DNA from: Carya illinoinensis
Taxonomy: Eukaryota > Streptophyta > Magnoliopsida > Fagales > Juglandaceae
Direction of reading: 5' to 3'
Length of the DNA stretch: 64,000 bases
NCBI RefSeq assembly: GCF_018687715.1
Contig: NC_056764.1
Location: forward strand, 17,598,501 to 17,662,500
Below are positions 47,638-58,762 of the stretch, one piece after another (position 1 is the first letter of the stretch; every line of letters begins with the position of its first letter). Under the pieces are notes generated by a model. The model saw only the letters and a list, made by a program, of their open reading frames with translations. It did not search any database and was not told the DNA's origin. Both the position numbers and the translations under genes were made by a program.

Positions 47638-50600
47638 GTGCCACTAGTTCGCGATTGGCGGTGACTTTGGTGTTGGAATGACTTTCCTTGTATTGAAATG
47701 TGGTGGATCCAAGTCCAATATTCTATTCCGCTCTAAGAATGATTGGAAACAACAATAAAAGTATTAATGTCCATATAAAAATGGTGGGAAAGAATTAAGA
47801 AGGAAATCAATCTATAAACATAGTTTAGAGATGACTAATCACTTGTAAGTTGATTAATGACTTAAATTCCGGTTACAAGCTTCACCAAAGCTAGATAAGG
47901 GGAGTATGGCACGTCTTGGGCTTGAGGGAAACCTATCGTATGGCAGCTGTGGCTTACAATTGGAGGAATGAAGGACAAAAAGGGTTTCTTTGAGTCAATT
48001 CGTCCATTGCAAGAATTGTGTTTCGACAGTTAAGGTGGGATGCATTTGCTACTATTTTACTTAAGAAAATGGTGTAAACGGCATAGGGTCGAGTCGGATT
48101 AGCTGCAATGCACATCGAGGGGCACCTAGGTGGTGATTGGCAGTGACCCGGGCGTTGGAATGAATTTTCTTGTATTGAAATGTGGTGTATCAAGTCTAAT
48201 CGTCTAATTCACTCAAAAAACGATGCAAAACAAAACAATAAGAGTAATAAAGCCCATATAAAAAAGGAAAGAAAGAATTAAAATTGAAATTTAGATTCGA
48301 AGATGGTTTAAAGATGATTAACCACTTGTAAGGCGATGAATGCCCTTAACTCCAGTTACGAGCTTAACCAAGGCTAGATAAGGGGCGTATGGCACATCTT
48401 GGCCATGAGGGAAACCAATGGTATGGCATATGTGGGCTAAAATTTGAAGATTGCAAGAAAAGCCAGGTTTCTTAGGTCAATTGATCCAATGCTAGAACTG
48501 AGTTACGACGGTAAATGTGGGATGTATTTGATGAGATTTTCCATGAGAAAACGGTGTAAACGGCATAGGCTATAGTCCGATTCATTGCAATGCACAAAGG
48601 GGTGCACCTAGCTCACGATTCGCGGGGACTTTGGCATTGGAAACACTTTCCTTGCATTGAAATGTGGTGGATCCAAGTCCAATATTCTATTCCGCTCTAA
48701 GAATGATGGGAAAAAACAATAAAATTATTAATGTCCATATAACAATGGTGGGAAAGAATTAAAAAGGAAATCAATCTATAAACATGGTTAGAGATGACTA
48801 ATCGCTTGTAAGTTGATTAATGACCTTAACTTCGGTTACAAGCTTAACCAAAGCAAGATAAGGGGAGTATGGCACGTCTTGGGCTTGAGGGAAACCGATC
48901 GTATGGCATCTGTGGATTACAATTGGAAGAATGAAGGAAAAGAAGGCTTTGTTTGAGTCAATTCATCCAATGCTCTAACTGAATTTCGACGGTTATGGTG
49001 GGATGCATTTGCTGAGATTTCCGTTGAGAAAATGGTGTAAATGCTATAGGGTACATTCCGATTAGTTGCAATGCACATCGAGGGCCTCCTAGGTGGCAAT
49101 TGGCAGTGATCTCGGCGTTGGAATGACTTTCCTTGTATTGAAATGTGGTGTATCAAGTCTAATCATCTAATTCACTCAAAGAACGATGCAAAACAAAACA
49201 ATAAGAGTAATAAAGCCCATATAAAAAAGGAAAGAAAGAATTAAAATTGAAATTTAGATTGGAAGATGGTTTAAAGATGATTAACCACATGTAAGTTGAT
49301 GAATGCCCTTAACTCCAGTTACGAGCTTAACCAAGGTTAGATAAGGGGCGTATGGCACAACTTGGGCAAGAGGGAAACCAATGGTATGGCATCTGCGGGC
49401 TAATATTTGAAGAATGAAAGAAAAGACAGGTTTCTTAGAGTCAATTAGTCCAACGCTAGAACAGAGTTACGACGGTAAAGGGGGGATGTATTTGGTGAGA
49501 TTTCCCGTGAGAAAACGGTGTAAATGGCATAGGCTATAGTCCGATTCGTTGCAATGAGCAAAGGGGTGCCACTAGTTCACGATTGGCGGTGACTTTGGTG
49601 TTGGAATGACTTTCCCTGTTTTGAAATGTGGTGGATCCAAGTCCAATATTCTATTCCGCTCTAAGAATGATTGGAAACACCAATAAAAGTATTAATGTCC
49701 ATATAAAAATGGTGGGAAAGAATTAACAAGGAAATCAATCTATAAACATGGTTTTGAGGTGACTAATCACTTGTAAGTTGATTAATGAGTTGAATTCCGG
49801 TTTCAAGCTTAACAAAGCAAGATAAGGGGAGTATGGCACGTCTTGGGCTTGAGGGAAACCGATCGTATGGGAGCTGTGGTTTACGATTGGAGGAATGAAC
49901 GACAAAAAGGGTTTCTTTGAGGCAATTCGTCCATTGCAAGAATTGCGTTTCGACGGTTAAGGTGGGATGCATTTGCTACTATTTTACTTAAGAAAATGGT
50001 GTAAACGGTATAAGGTAGAGTCCAACTAGCTGCAATGCACATCAAGGGGCACCTAGGTGGTGATTGGCAGTGACCTGGGCGTTGGAATGAATTTCCTTGT
50101 TTTGAAATGTGGTGTATCTAGTCTAATCGTCTAATTCACTCAGAAAACGATGCAAAACAAAACAATAAGAGTAATAAAGCCTATACAAAAAAGGAGAGAA
50201 AGAATTAAACTTGAAATTTAGTTTGGAAGATGGTTTAAAGGTGATTAACCACTTGTAAGTTGATGAATGCCCTTAACTCCAGTTACGAGCTTAACCAAGG
50301 CTACATAAGGGGTGTATGGCACATCTTGGCCATGAGGGAAACCAATGGTATGGCATCTACGGGCTAAAATTCTAAGAATGAAAGAAAAGATAGGTTTCTT
50401 AGAGTTAATTGATCCAATGCTAGAACTGAGTTACGACGGTAAATGTGGGACGTATTTGATGAGATTTCACGTGGGAAAACAGTGTAAACGGCACAGGCTA
50501 TAGTCCGATTCGTTGCAATGCGCAAAGGGGTGCCTCTAGTTCGTGATTGGCGGTGACTTTGGCGTTGGAATGACTTTCCTGGTATTGAAATGTGGTGGAT

Positions 50601-53359
50601 CCAAGTCCAATTTTCAATTGCGCCGTAAGAATAATGGGAAACAACAATAAAAGTATTAACGTCCATATTAAAATGGTGGGAATGACTTAAGAAGGAAATC
50701 AATCCATAAAACATGGTTTAGAGATGACTAATCACTTGTAAGTTGATTAATGACCTGAGTTCCGGTTACAAACTTAACCAAAGCAAGATAAGGGGAGTAT
50801 GGCACGTCTTGGGCTTGAGGAAAACCGATCGTATGGCAGCTGTGGTTTACAATTGGAAGAACGAAGGACAAAAAGGGTTTCGTTGAGTCAATTCGTCCGT
50901 TGCAAGAATTGCATTTCGACGGTTAAGGTGGGATGCATTGGCTACTATTTTACTTAAGAAAATGGTGTAAACGGCGTAGGGTAGAGTTTGATTAGCTGCA
51001 ATGCACATCGAGGGCACCTAGGTGGCGATTGGCAGTGACCTGGACGTTGGAATGACTTTCCCTGTATTGAAATGCAGTGTATCAAGTCTAATCGTCTAAT
51101 TCACTCAAAGAACGATGCAAAACAAAACAATAAGAGTAATAACGCCCATATAAAAAGGGAGATAAAGAATTGAAATTGAAATTTAGTTTGGAAGATGTTT
51201 TAAAGATGATTAACCACTTGTAAGTCGATCAATGCCCTTAACTCCAGTTACGAGCTTAACCAAGGCTACATAAGGGGCGTATGGCACATCTTGGCCATGA
51301 GGGAAACCACTGGTATGGCATCTGCGTGCTAAAATTTGAAGAATGAAAGAAAAGACAGGTTTCTTAGAGTCAATTGATCCAATGCTAGAACTGAGTTACG
51401 ACGGTAAATGCGGGATGTATTTGATGAGATTTCCCGTGAGAAAACGGTGTAAACGGCATAGGCTATAGTCCGATTCGTTGCAATGCGCAAAGGAGTGCCT
51501 CTAGTTCGCGATTGGCGGTGACTTTGGTGTTGGAATGACTTTCCTTGTATTGAAATGTGGTGGATCCAAGTCCAATATTCTATTCCGCTCTAAGAATGAT
51601 TGGAAACAACAATAAAAGTATTAATGTCCATATAAAAACGGTGGGAAAGAATTAAAAAGGAAATCAATCTATAAACATGGTTGAGAGATGACTAATCGCT
51701 TGTAAGTTGATTAATGACCTTAACTTCGGTTACAAGCTTAACCAAAGCAAGATAAGGGGAGTATGGCACATCTTGGGCTTGAGGGAAACCGATCGTATGA
51801 CATCTGTGGATTACAATTGGGAAGAATGAAGGAAAAGAAGCCTTTGTTTGAGTCAATTCATCTAATGCTAGAACTGAATTTCGACGGCTATGGTGGGATG
51901 CATTTTCTGAGATTTCCGTTGAGAAAATGGTGTAAAAGCTATAGGGTACATTCCGATTAGTTGCAATGCACATCGAGGGGCATCTAGGTGGCGATTGGCA
52001 GTGATCTCAGCGTTGGAATGACTTTCGTTGTATTGAAATGTGGTGTATCAAGTCTAATCATCTAATTCACTCAAAGAACGATGCAAAACAAAACAATAAG
52101 AGCAATAAAGCCTATATAAAAAAGGAGAGAAATAATTAAAATTGAAATTTAGTTTGAAAGATGGTTTAAAGATGATTAACCACTTTTAAGTTGATGAATG
52201 CCCTTAACTCCAGTTACGAGCTTAACCAAGGCTAGATAAGGGGCGTATGGCACAACTCGGGCAAGAGGAGAAACAATGGTATGGCATCTGTGAGCTAAAA
52301 TTTGAAGAATGAAAGAAAAGACAGGTTTCTTAGAGTCAATTAGTCCAATGCTAGAATAGAGTTACGACGGTAAAGGGGGGATGTATTTGATTAGATTTCC
52401 CTTGAGAAAACGGTGTAAACGGCATAGGCTATAGTCCAATTCATTGCAATGCGCAAAAGGGTGCCTCTAGTTCGCGATTGGCGGTGACTTTGGTGTTGGA
52501 ATGACTTTCCTTGTATTGAAATCTGGTGGATCCAAGTCCAATATTCTATTCCACTCTAAGAATGATTGGAAACAACAATAAAAGTATTAATGTCCACATA
52601 AAAACGGTGGGAAAGAATTAAGAAGGAAATCAATCTATAAACATGGTTTAGAGATGACTAATCACTTGTAAGTTGATTAATGACTTGAATTCCAGTTACA
52701 AGCTTAACCAAAGCAAGATAAGGGGAGTATGGCACGTCTTGGGCTTGAGGGAAACCTATCGTATGGCAGCTGTGGCTTACAATTGGAGGAATGAAGGACA
52801 AAAAGGGTTTCTTTGAGTCAATTCGTCCATTGCAAGAATTGCATTTCAACAGTTAAGGTGGGATGCATTTGCTACTATTTTACTTAAGAAAATGGTGTAA
52901 ACGGCATAGGGTCGAGTCGGATTAGCTGCAATGCACATCGAGGGGCACCTAGGTGGCGATTGGCAGTGACCTGGGCGTTGGAATGAATTTCCTTGTATTG
53001 AAATGTGGTGTATCAGGTCTAATCGTCTAATTCAATCAAACAACGATGCAAAACAAAACAATAAGACTAATAAAGCCCATATAAAAAAGGAGAGAAAGAA
53101 TTAAAATTGAAATTTAGTTTGGAAGATGGTTTAAAGATGATTAACCACTCGTAAGGCGATGAATGCCCTTAACTCCAGTTATGAGCTTAACCAAGGCTAG
53201 ATAAGGGGCATATGGCACATCTTGGCCATGAGGGAAACCAATGGTATGGCATTTGTGGCCTAAGACTCTAAGAATGAAAGAAAAGACAGGTTTCTTAAGG
53301 TGAATTGATATTTATGAATGAATGGAATGCATGAATGTAAGTAAGATAGGATGAATGCA

Positions 53360-53443
53360 TGCATGTATGTGTGTGTATGTATGTACGTACGTATGTATGT
53401 ATGTATGTATGTATGTATGTATGTATGTATGTATGTATGTATG
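53360..53443. repeat. (ATGT)n microsatellite
   Basis: It is a run of ATGT units with some ACGT and GTGT variants at the end of the satellite array. A minus-strand Tyr-Ile-His-Thr frame across it is an artefact of the repeat. Confidence 0.9.
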
Positions 53444-53992
53444 CATGAACGTATGTAAAAGAACGAATGCATGAAAAGATTCTTTAAGCATTGAAGGCAG
53501 CGATGTGTGGGGAACTGTTTTAAAGAAGAAAGCATGTTTTAAAGAAAAACCCTACCTCGCAACGTTTTAAAATGAAAAGAAAGACGTATGCATGCTAAGT
53601 ACGATATGTATTTATGGAATGATAACTGCATGACTGAAAAGCTATGTTATTATATTTTTGACTATATGAAGTAATGCTTACAAGTCATTTACTCATTTTA
53701 GTTTTTATATGTGCCCTCCCAGGCACAAGATGAGCATGATAGATTAGGACAGGCACAGCCCAAGGGGAAGAGCACGAAGGCCTAGGCAAGATGTTTTATA
53801 TGGGAAAATTTATTTACGAAATGTAATGTTTTCAGCTGAAATCTTTAATTAAGAAAAATGAATTTTATCTATGACATGAAGTCTTTTATATCCTGGCATG
53901 AATGAAAAAGGAATTGAAAAGGAATCGTAATTCTCATCAATTTTTTTTAAAAATCGATATGAAAAGGACCCACCATAAGGACGGGCGTTACA
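53444..53992 (+). mobile_element. EL12 3' end
   Basis: About 550 bp of AT-rich sequence ends GGACGGGCGTTACA and abuts the CTATG duplication. It contains CCCTCCCAGGCACAAGATGA but no coding domain. Confidence 0.7.
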
Positions 53993-54516
53993 CTATGGCA
54001 GCTTGTATTATTCCCCAAGCTGATGTCTCTGAACTTTGTTTTGTTTGTCAGGGAGTAGATTATCTTGCACAAGATTGGCCAACACTTTCTAAGATGAGAG
54101 GAGTCTATGAGAAACATTTCAATTCTATCGGCATGTATAAAACACCCTTTTCACCCTACTCAAATACATACAATCCTAGTGGGAGAAATCACCCAAACCT
54201 CAATAGGAAATCACCCAACCCTGTACAATCACAACCATCAAGGAATTACTCTACACATCATGCATCTCCCTCTTCTAGGAACCCCTTAGAAGATACTTTG
54301 AATGCTTTTATTGAGGCACAAGGTAAAACTAATCAAAAGTTTGAGTCTTTGATTATGCAGGTTGTTGAGGAAAATATGGAGATAAAGAGTTGTGTATCCA
54401 AGTTGATAACTTCTTTAAGTGTGAATGAGCGTAGCAAGTTCCCTTCTCAAGTTCAACCCACTCCCCAAGGTCAACATATGGCTCAAGAAAATTTGAAAGA
54501 GGTCAATGCCATTGTG
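53993..54516 (+). pseudogene. EL11 Gag, C-terminal part
   Basis: This continues the gag split at 33368 in the same frame. The knuckle-like segment is CFVCQGVDYLAQDWP: the CX2C pair is present, but His is Tyr and the last Cys is Trp compared with EL13 (CFVCGGIDHLAQEC). The linker includes SPYSNTYNPSGRNHPN and RNPLEDTLNAFIEAQGK, and ends NLKEVNAIVT. At about 54516 it is cut and joined to integrase in another frame. Confidence 0.85.
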
Positions 54517-55714
54517 ACATGTTTTATTGGGATGATCCTTACTTATTTAAATATTGCCTGGACCAAATTATGAGACATTGTATTCCTAACGATGAGATAG
54601 TAAGTGTTCTTAACTTCTGTCATTCACATGCATGTGTAGGCCATTTTTCTATCAAAAAGACTGCTGCAAAAAGTTTGCAATGTGAATTTTATTGGCCTAC
54701 CTTGTTTAGGGACACTAACAATTTTTGTCTTTCATGTGAGAGATGTCAAAAGTTAGGTGCTTTATCTAGTCATAATATGATGCCTCTAAACCCAAGTTTG
54801 ACTATTAAAGTATTTGATTGTTAAGGTATAGATTTTATGGGACCATTCCCTCTTTCTTTTGGCTACCTTTATATTCTTCTGGCTGTTGACAATGCGTCTA
54901 AGTGGGTTGAAGCTGTACCATGCAGAAGCAATGATCATGCTACTGTGGTAAAATTTTTGGAAGAAAATATTTTATCTCGATTTGGTACACCACGGGTGAA
55001 CATTAGTGATCAAGGCACCCACTTTTGTAATCGTTCTTTTGCATTGATGCGTAGGTATGGTGTGGTATACAAGGTTTCTATGGCATACCACCCACAGACC
55101 AATGGACAAATAGAGCTTACAAACAGGGAAATCAAACAAATTTTGGAGAAAACAGTTAATCTCGATTGCAAGGATTGGTCCTTACGCCTATTTGATGCAC
55201 TTTGGGCATAACGTACAGCTTTTAAATCTCCCATTGGAATGTCCCTTTATCAATTTTTTTTTGGAAAACTTTTTCATTTACCTACAGAACTAGAACATAA
55301 GGCTTACTGGGATATCAAGGCTCTTAACTTTCATTTAAGTGAGGCAGGTAAGCAAACAAAACTTTAGTTAACAGAGTTGGAAGAGTTAAGGAACGATGCC
55401 TATGACAACTCTAGAATCTATAAGGAGAAGATGAAAGCTTTCCATACTAGACGTATTGTGAGAAAACAATTGAGCCTCACCAGCGGGTCAACTTGTATGA
55501 CTCTAGGCTACATCTCCATCCAGGTAAGCTACGGTCTAGTTGGACCAGTCCCTTTATCATGAAACATGTTTTTGAGAATGGAGTTATAGAGGTTGAAGTT
55601 CCAAAGGATGGGCGTCTATTTAAGGTCAATGGACAGCATTTGAAGCCACTTGTGGAGCCCTTGAATCCTGCAAAGGATAACACTCTTCTTGTAGACCATG
55701 TTTATGAGACTTAG
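54517..55714 (+). pseudogene. EL11 integrase
   Basis: Its zinc domain shows His, His, Cys, Cys in FCHSHACVGHFS and CLSCERCQKLG. The catalytic core starts after one stop (54822) with GIDFMGPFPLSFGYLYI (first Asp). ISDQGTHFCNRS holds the second Asp and PQTNGQIELTNREI the Glu. A stop at 55209 precedes RTAFKSPIGMS. The C-terminal domain is split by a frameshift near 55470, but its end is open to a stop at 55714 (HPGKLRSSWTSPFIM, KVNGQHLKPLVEP). All three catalytic acidic residues survive although the protein does not. Confidence 0.88.
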
Positions 55715-56569
55715 TACCATTGCATGCACCTTTGTAGTTAGTTAGCTTCTCTATTTTTCTATATTTTTAATTTTGTTCTATTTTTTCTTTCTTTCTTTCT
55801 TTCTTTCTTTGTTCTGTTTTTGCTTTTGTTTTTGCAGCAATGAGCTCCTTGAGTTGTTTCAAAAATTGCCCTTCACTTCCCAAGTGATATTTTTCTTACT
55901 TCATCTCTATGACCTTATGTTTCCTATTTTTTCCATTAAGGAAAATGTCAGCTTTTGGTTGGGGGTGGAACATACCCAAGTGCTTAGTTTTCACATGACT
56001 ATAACTTTGACATTTGGACTAGATTTCAATGTATGCAGTTGAGTCTATTCTTGTACCTTAGTTCTCTATTGAGATACTCTCATAATTCTCTTTGAGCACA
56101 AACTACGCCTTTGTGGTAAGATGAATGTTAAACATGTACAATTAGTGGACACCCTTGAACATTAGTTGCAACTTCCACATGAGTGACTATGAGGGATATT
56201 CCTTAAGTGAAGTTCATTGCTTAAATCATGTTCTCTCCCTTTTGACTTCTTTGATTATTGAGAATGTCATTACATGGTTTGTGGCAAGTTGTTTGATTAT
56301 ACTTACGAGATGATGAAGGTCAATTCAGGATGAATGTTTCAGCCTTTCAAGCTATCCCATGTTTTATCCATTAGAAACCATTTTGAACCCAAGTAAAAAC
56401 GAGAAATTAGCCTTTCTTTTGTAAACTCATGTTTCCCTCATCCCCTCCACATTGGAGTTGAGCCTAAATTGTTATCTCTTTCATACCTTTTACCTTTAAA
56501 GTATGTTCTAGTGATGTTAAATGTTGATCTGAAAAACAAAAGGAAGCCAAGGAAAGGGATGTACTTTTA
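55715..56569 (+). other. EL11 3' untranslated region
   Basis: No coding domain is seen. It contains a TTTC microsatellite at about 55786-55809 and a G-rich tract TTTTGGTTGGGGGTGGAA near 55952-55969, which corresponds to that of EL13. The expected 3' LTR is absent. Confidence 0.55.
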
Positions 56570-57576
56570 ATATCACGTCCCTTCTCTCTCTTATGGTCAC
56601 GAGTTTAGTTTTGTGTGTTGAACTTCGAGGGCTTGTTTTTAAATATATCAAGTGATTTCTAAAGTAAGCCTAATGTTTTAAAGCCTTGAATATTTTAAAT
56701 GTCCTAGAAATATTTTATATGGGATATTTTCAGTGTTATTGGACCAAGTCTGATTTTAAATAAGACAATTATAATATTTTTGAAGAGCTCCAAAAGTATT
56801 ATAATTGTGAAAAATTAATTTAATTAAATAATTTTAGTTATTTAAAAATATTATGAGATTTAAATTATGTTGAAAACTTTAAATTTATTTAAATGGTTTA
56901 TTCTCTTAAAAATAATTAGCAAAACTTCATCATCTAATTAAGGATGAAGATTATATTATATAAACTAAAGTTTAATTAAATAATATTCTACCTTAATTCT
57001 TCTCAGTGTTTTAAGTTAAATAAATGTTTACGCATATTCAAATTAGTTTTTTAATTCTCCACCATTAGATCGTTTTGGAGATCCTTAGGATAGTGCCTAG
57101 ATTAAATACCCAAGTCCTTCCCCTTTTCCCTTACTCTTCCCTTTCCCTCTCCCTCAGCTTGCACGAGCAGCAGCCCTCCTCTCCATGGAGACGGTGAGAG
57201 GTAGAAGACAGGGAATCAGAACCTGAGGACAAGGAGGATGCAGAAGAAGAAGATGAGGCGACCATTGGCACAAACAAGAGAGTGTGACGTAGGGAGAGGC
57301 AAAAAAAAGTTAACTTTGTTCGTGTTTGTTTTACCCCTAAAAGAGCTTTACATACTGGATAATCGGCTTCGACCGGTGGCACGGTGCCCACGTCCAAAAC
57401 ATTCCCTTATTTTAGACACCAAAAACAAAGCGTGAGCCATGCCTTGCCACAGTTAGACCATGACTCCAACGCCACTTAGCACCACCCCCAGTCACAGCCA
57501 GCCAACTCTTTACCTTACGGTGAGTTTTCTCTTCCCGTGACACTGTTATCTCTCTGTCGGTGTTCTCTCTCACAAT
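56570..57576 (+). mobile_element. EL16: second LTR of the EL12 family, truncated
   Basis: Its order of blocks matches EL12: start near TATCACGTCCCTTCTC, one TGTGTTGAACTTCGAGG unit, GATATTTTCAGTGTTATTGG, then AGATTAAATACCC at about 57101-57113 and a CT-rich block. It ends at about 57576, next to AT-rich sequence. The frames at 57131-57435 on both strands are low-confidence and I do not call a gene. Confidence 0.65.
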
Positions 57577-57922
57577 CAGTAGCGGAGCCGCGTTGGGGCA
57601 AGGGGGCCATGCCCCCCCCCCCCCCCCAAATAAATTTGAATATATATATATTATATGTTAATTTTTTTAATTTAATAAAATAATATTAATTTATCATGTG
57701 TTAGCCCCACCTCTAAATATTATTTTGGCCCCTATATAAAATTTAATCTGATATAAGAATGAAATAAATAAAACACATCTCATATAAAATAAAATACATA
57801 TTTTTATTATAAATAAAATTTTAAAAAAATCTAAATATAATTGGTAGTATTTTTAACCTCTTTCCATTTTCTAAAGCATTTCAATCTCCAAGTTATGATT
57901 TACGGCAATCTGCCAGACTGCC
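57577..57922. mobile_element. AT-rich insert with hAT-like end and C homopolymer
   Basis: The sequence CAGTAGCGGAGCCGCGTTGG resembles the terminal motif of plant hAT-type elements (CAGTGGCGGAGCC), and is followed by GGGGGCCATGCCCC with a C run of about 16 at 57612-57628. The right end was not found, so the assignment is tentative. Confidence 0.3.
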
Positions 57923-58747
57923 TGATATGAACCCCAATCAACTCGCTTTGAGACCCGACAACAATATTGGAAAAAAAATCCAAGAAAGCCAAACTCAAAT
58001 CAATGGATAGAAAATCTAGACCCATTGAGAACGCGTTTCAAGAACCTAGATTATATTAAAATCTAGACCCGTTGAAGAACCTGTCTCAAGAACCCAGATT
58101 ACAAGGAGGAACGCCACAAAGGTTGTGATTTACGTTTGATAAGTTCAAAAGTTCAAATAAGAACAAGAGGAGTAAACTCAACTTACCAATAAAAATTCAA
58201 TAATATCTAACATTCTCAAATATGGCTACAAGTGGTTTAAATAAACAATCCTAAAAAAACCTTAAGTGAATAGTGACGCGGGTATTGTAGTGTGAAAAGT
58301 GCTACACTACAGTAACTTCTAAAACTCTAGTTCAAATAAAACAATAACTTTTCAAATACGCCTTTGGCCAAATGCAAGGCCTTCCCAAAAACTCTAGTTC
58401 AATAGAAATAAGACATATGTGTGGGCTAGACATCCCCAAATCCAATTATTCTAAATTAATTCCTATGACTAATCAAATAAGCTCTTTTAATGAAATAAAC
58501 AAGTCCAATGCCTTGAATAACAATAGGTCCAAGTCATGTCTTCCATAGCTTGTTGTATCACATGAATGAAATTAGATTTTTCTTCCTTTAAGCCCATCTT
58601 GAATGTTGGGCTCTTGCTAGACACGTCCCAAGTGGATTACACCAATCTTGCATTACTTCCTCTCTCCTCCTAGGTCTCAATCCTGTTATTGCCCCTTCTG
58701 GAATTTGTAAAGGATCTCTAAGGCTCAGTCCACCTTAGGGCCCATCA
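57923..58747 (-). mobile_element. EL17 3' LTR
   Basis: On the minus strand it starts TGATGGGCCCTAAGGTGGAC and ends GATTGGGGTTCATATCA. It is 825 bp; EL5 is a shorter relative. Confidence 0.85.
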
Positions 58748-58762
58748 TTCCCCCTCTCCTCA
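58748..58762 (-). promoter_or_regulatory. EL17 polypurine tract
   Basis: On the minus strand GAGGAGAGGGGGAA directly precedes the LTR. It lies within the last Pol codons (DSRSNPFEERGND), so coding and tract overlap. Confidence 0.85.

Larger units (their letters stand above)
44048..53312 (+). repeat. Satellite array with 482-bp monomers in an A/B higher-order pattern
   Basis: The start anchor (A)ATGACTTTCC recurs at 44051, 47678, 48160, 48642, 49123, 49606, 50087, 50570, 51052, 51535, 52018, 52501 and 52983. Successive spacings are 481-483 bp; EL15 explains the one long gap. Monomers alternate: type B carries GTGTATCAAGTCTAAT after the anchor, type A carries GTGGATCCAAGTCCAAT. There are 7 B and 6 A, the last B truncated at about 53312. 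The 60-115-residue minus-strand frames seen in several monomers are not kept in all copies and are probably not genes. Confidence 0.93.
33369..53992 (+). mobile_element. EL12: long chromovirus-type LTR (apparently solo) carrying the nested insertions
   Basis: Its own sequence is 33369-33689, 41068-43290 and about 53313-53992, roughly 3.2 kb in total. It begins TGTGATATCCGTCC and ends GGACGGGCGTTACA, and is flanked by CTATG. EL16 at 56570 matches it from the start through the AT-rich block and CT-rich block. I see no primer site, polypurine tract or coding domain belonging to it, so it is most likely a solo LTR. EL13, EL14 and the satellite lie within it. Confidence 0.8.
31915..56569 (+). mobile_element. 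EL11: Athila/Tat-like LTR retrotransposon, split by EL12 and internally deleted
   Basis: The left part (31915-33368) holds a 5' LTR end, primer site and gag start. The right part (53993-56569) holds the gag end, integrase and 3' UTR. The two parts join at the EL12 target duplication CTATG, and the gag frame is continuous across it. Protease, RT and RNase H are absent. The 3' LTR is missing; EL16 begins where it should be. EL11 is the outermost and oldest layer of the central nest. Confidence 0.85.

Noticed and set aside
47954..51973. Repeated 63-116-codon minus-strand frames in the satellite
   Set aside because: Stops and frame lengths differ between monomers of the same type, so selection for coding is unlikely.
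44048..53312. CRISPR array
   Set aside because: The units are 482 bp, without short repeats and unique spacers, and the setting is a plant genome.
53260..53535. Frame rich in Tyr-Ile-His-Thr
   Set aside because: It is the translation of the (ATGT)n microsatellite.
33369..53992. EL12 as a full-length element with EL13 as its internal region
   Set aside because: EL13 is on the opposite strand, has its own LTRs and its own ATATC duplication.
57131..57435. Overlapping frames in EL16
   Set aside because: Ser-rich and Lys/Arg-rich low complexity on opposite strands, with no second support.
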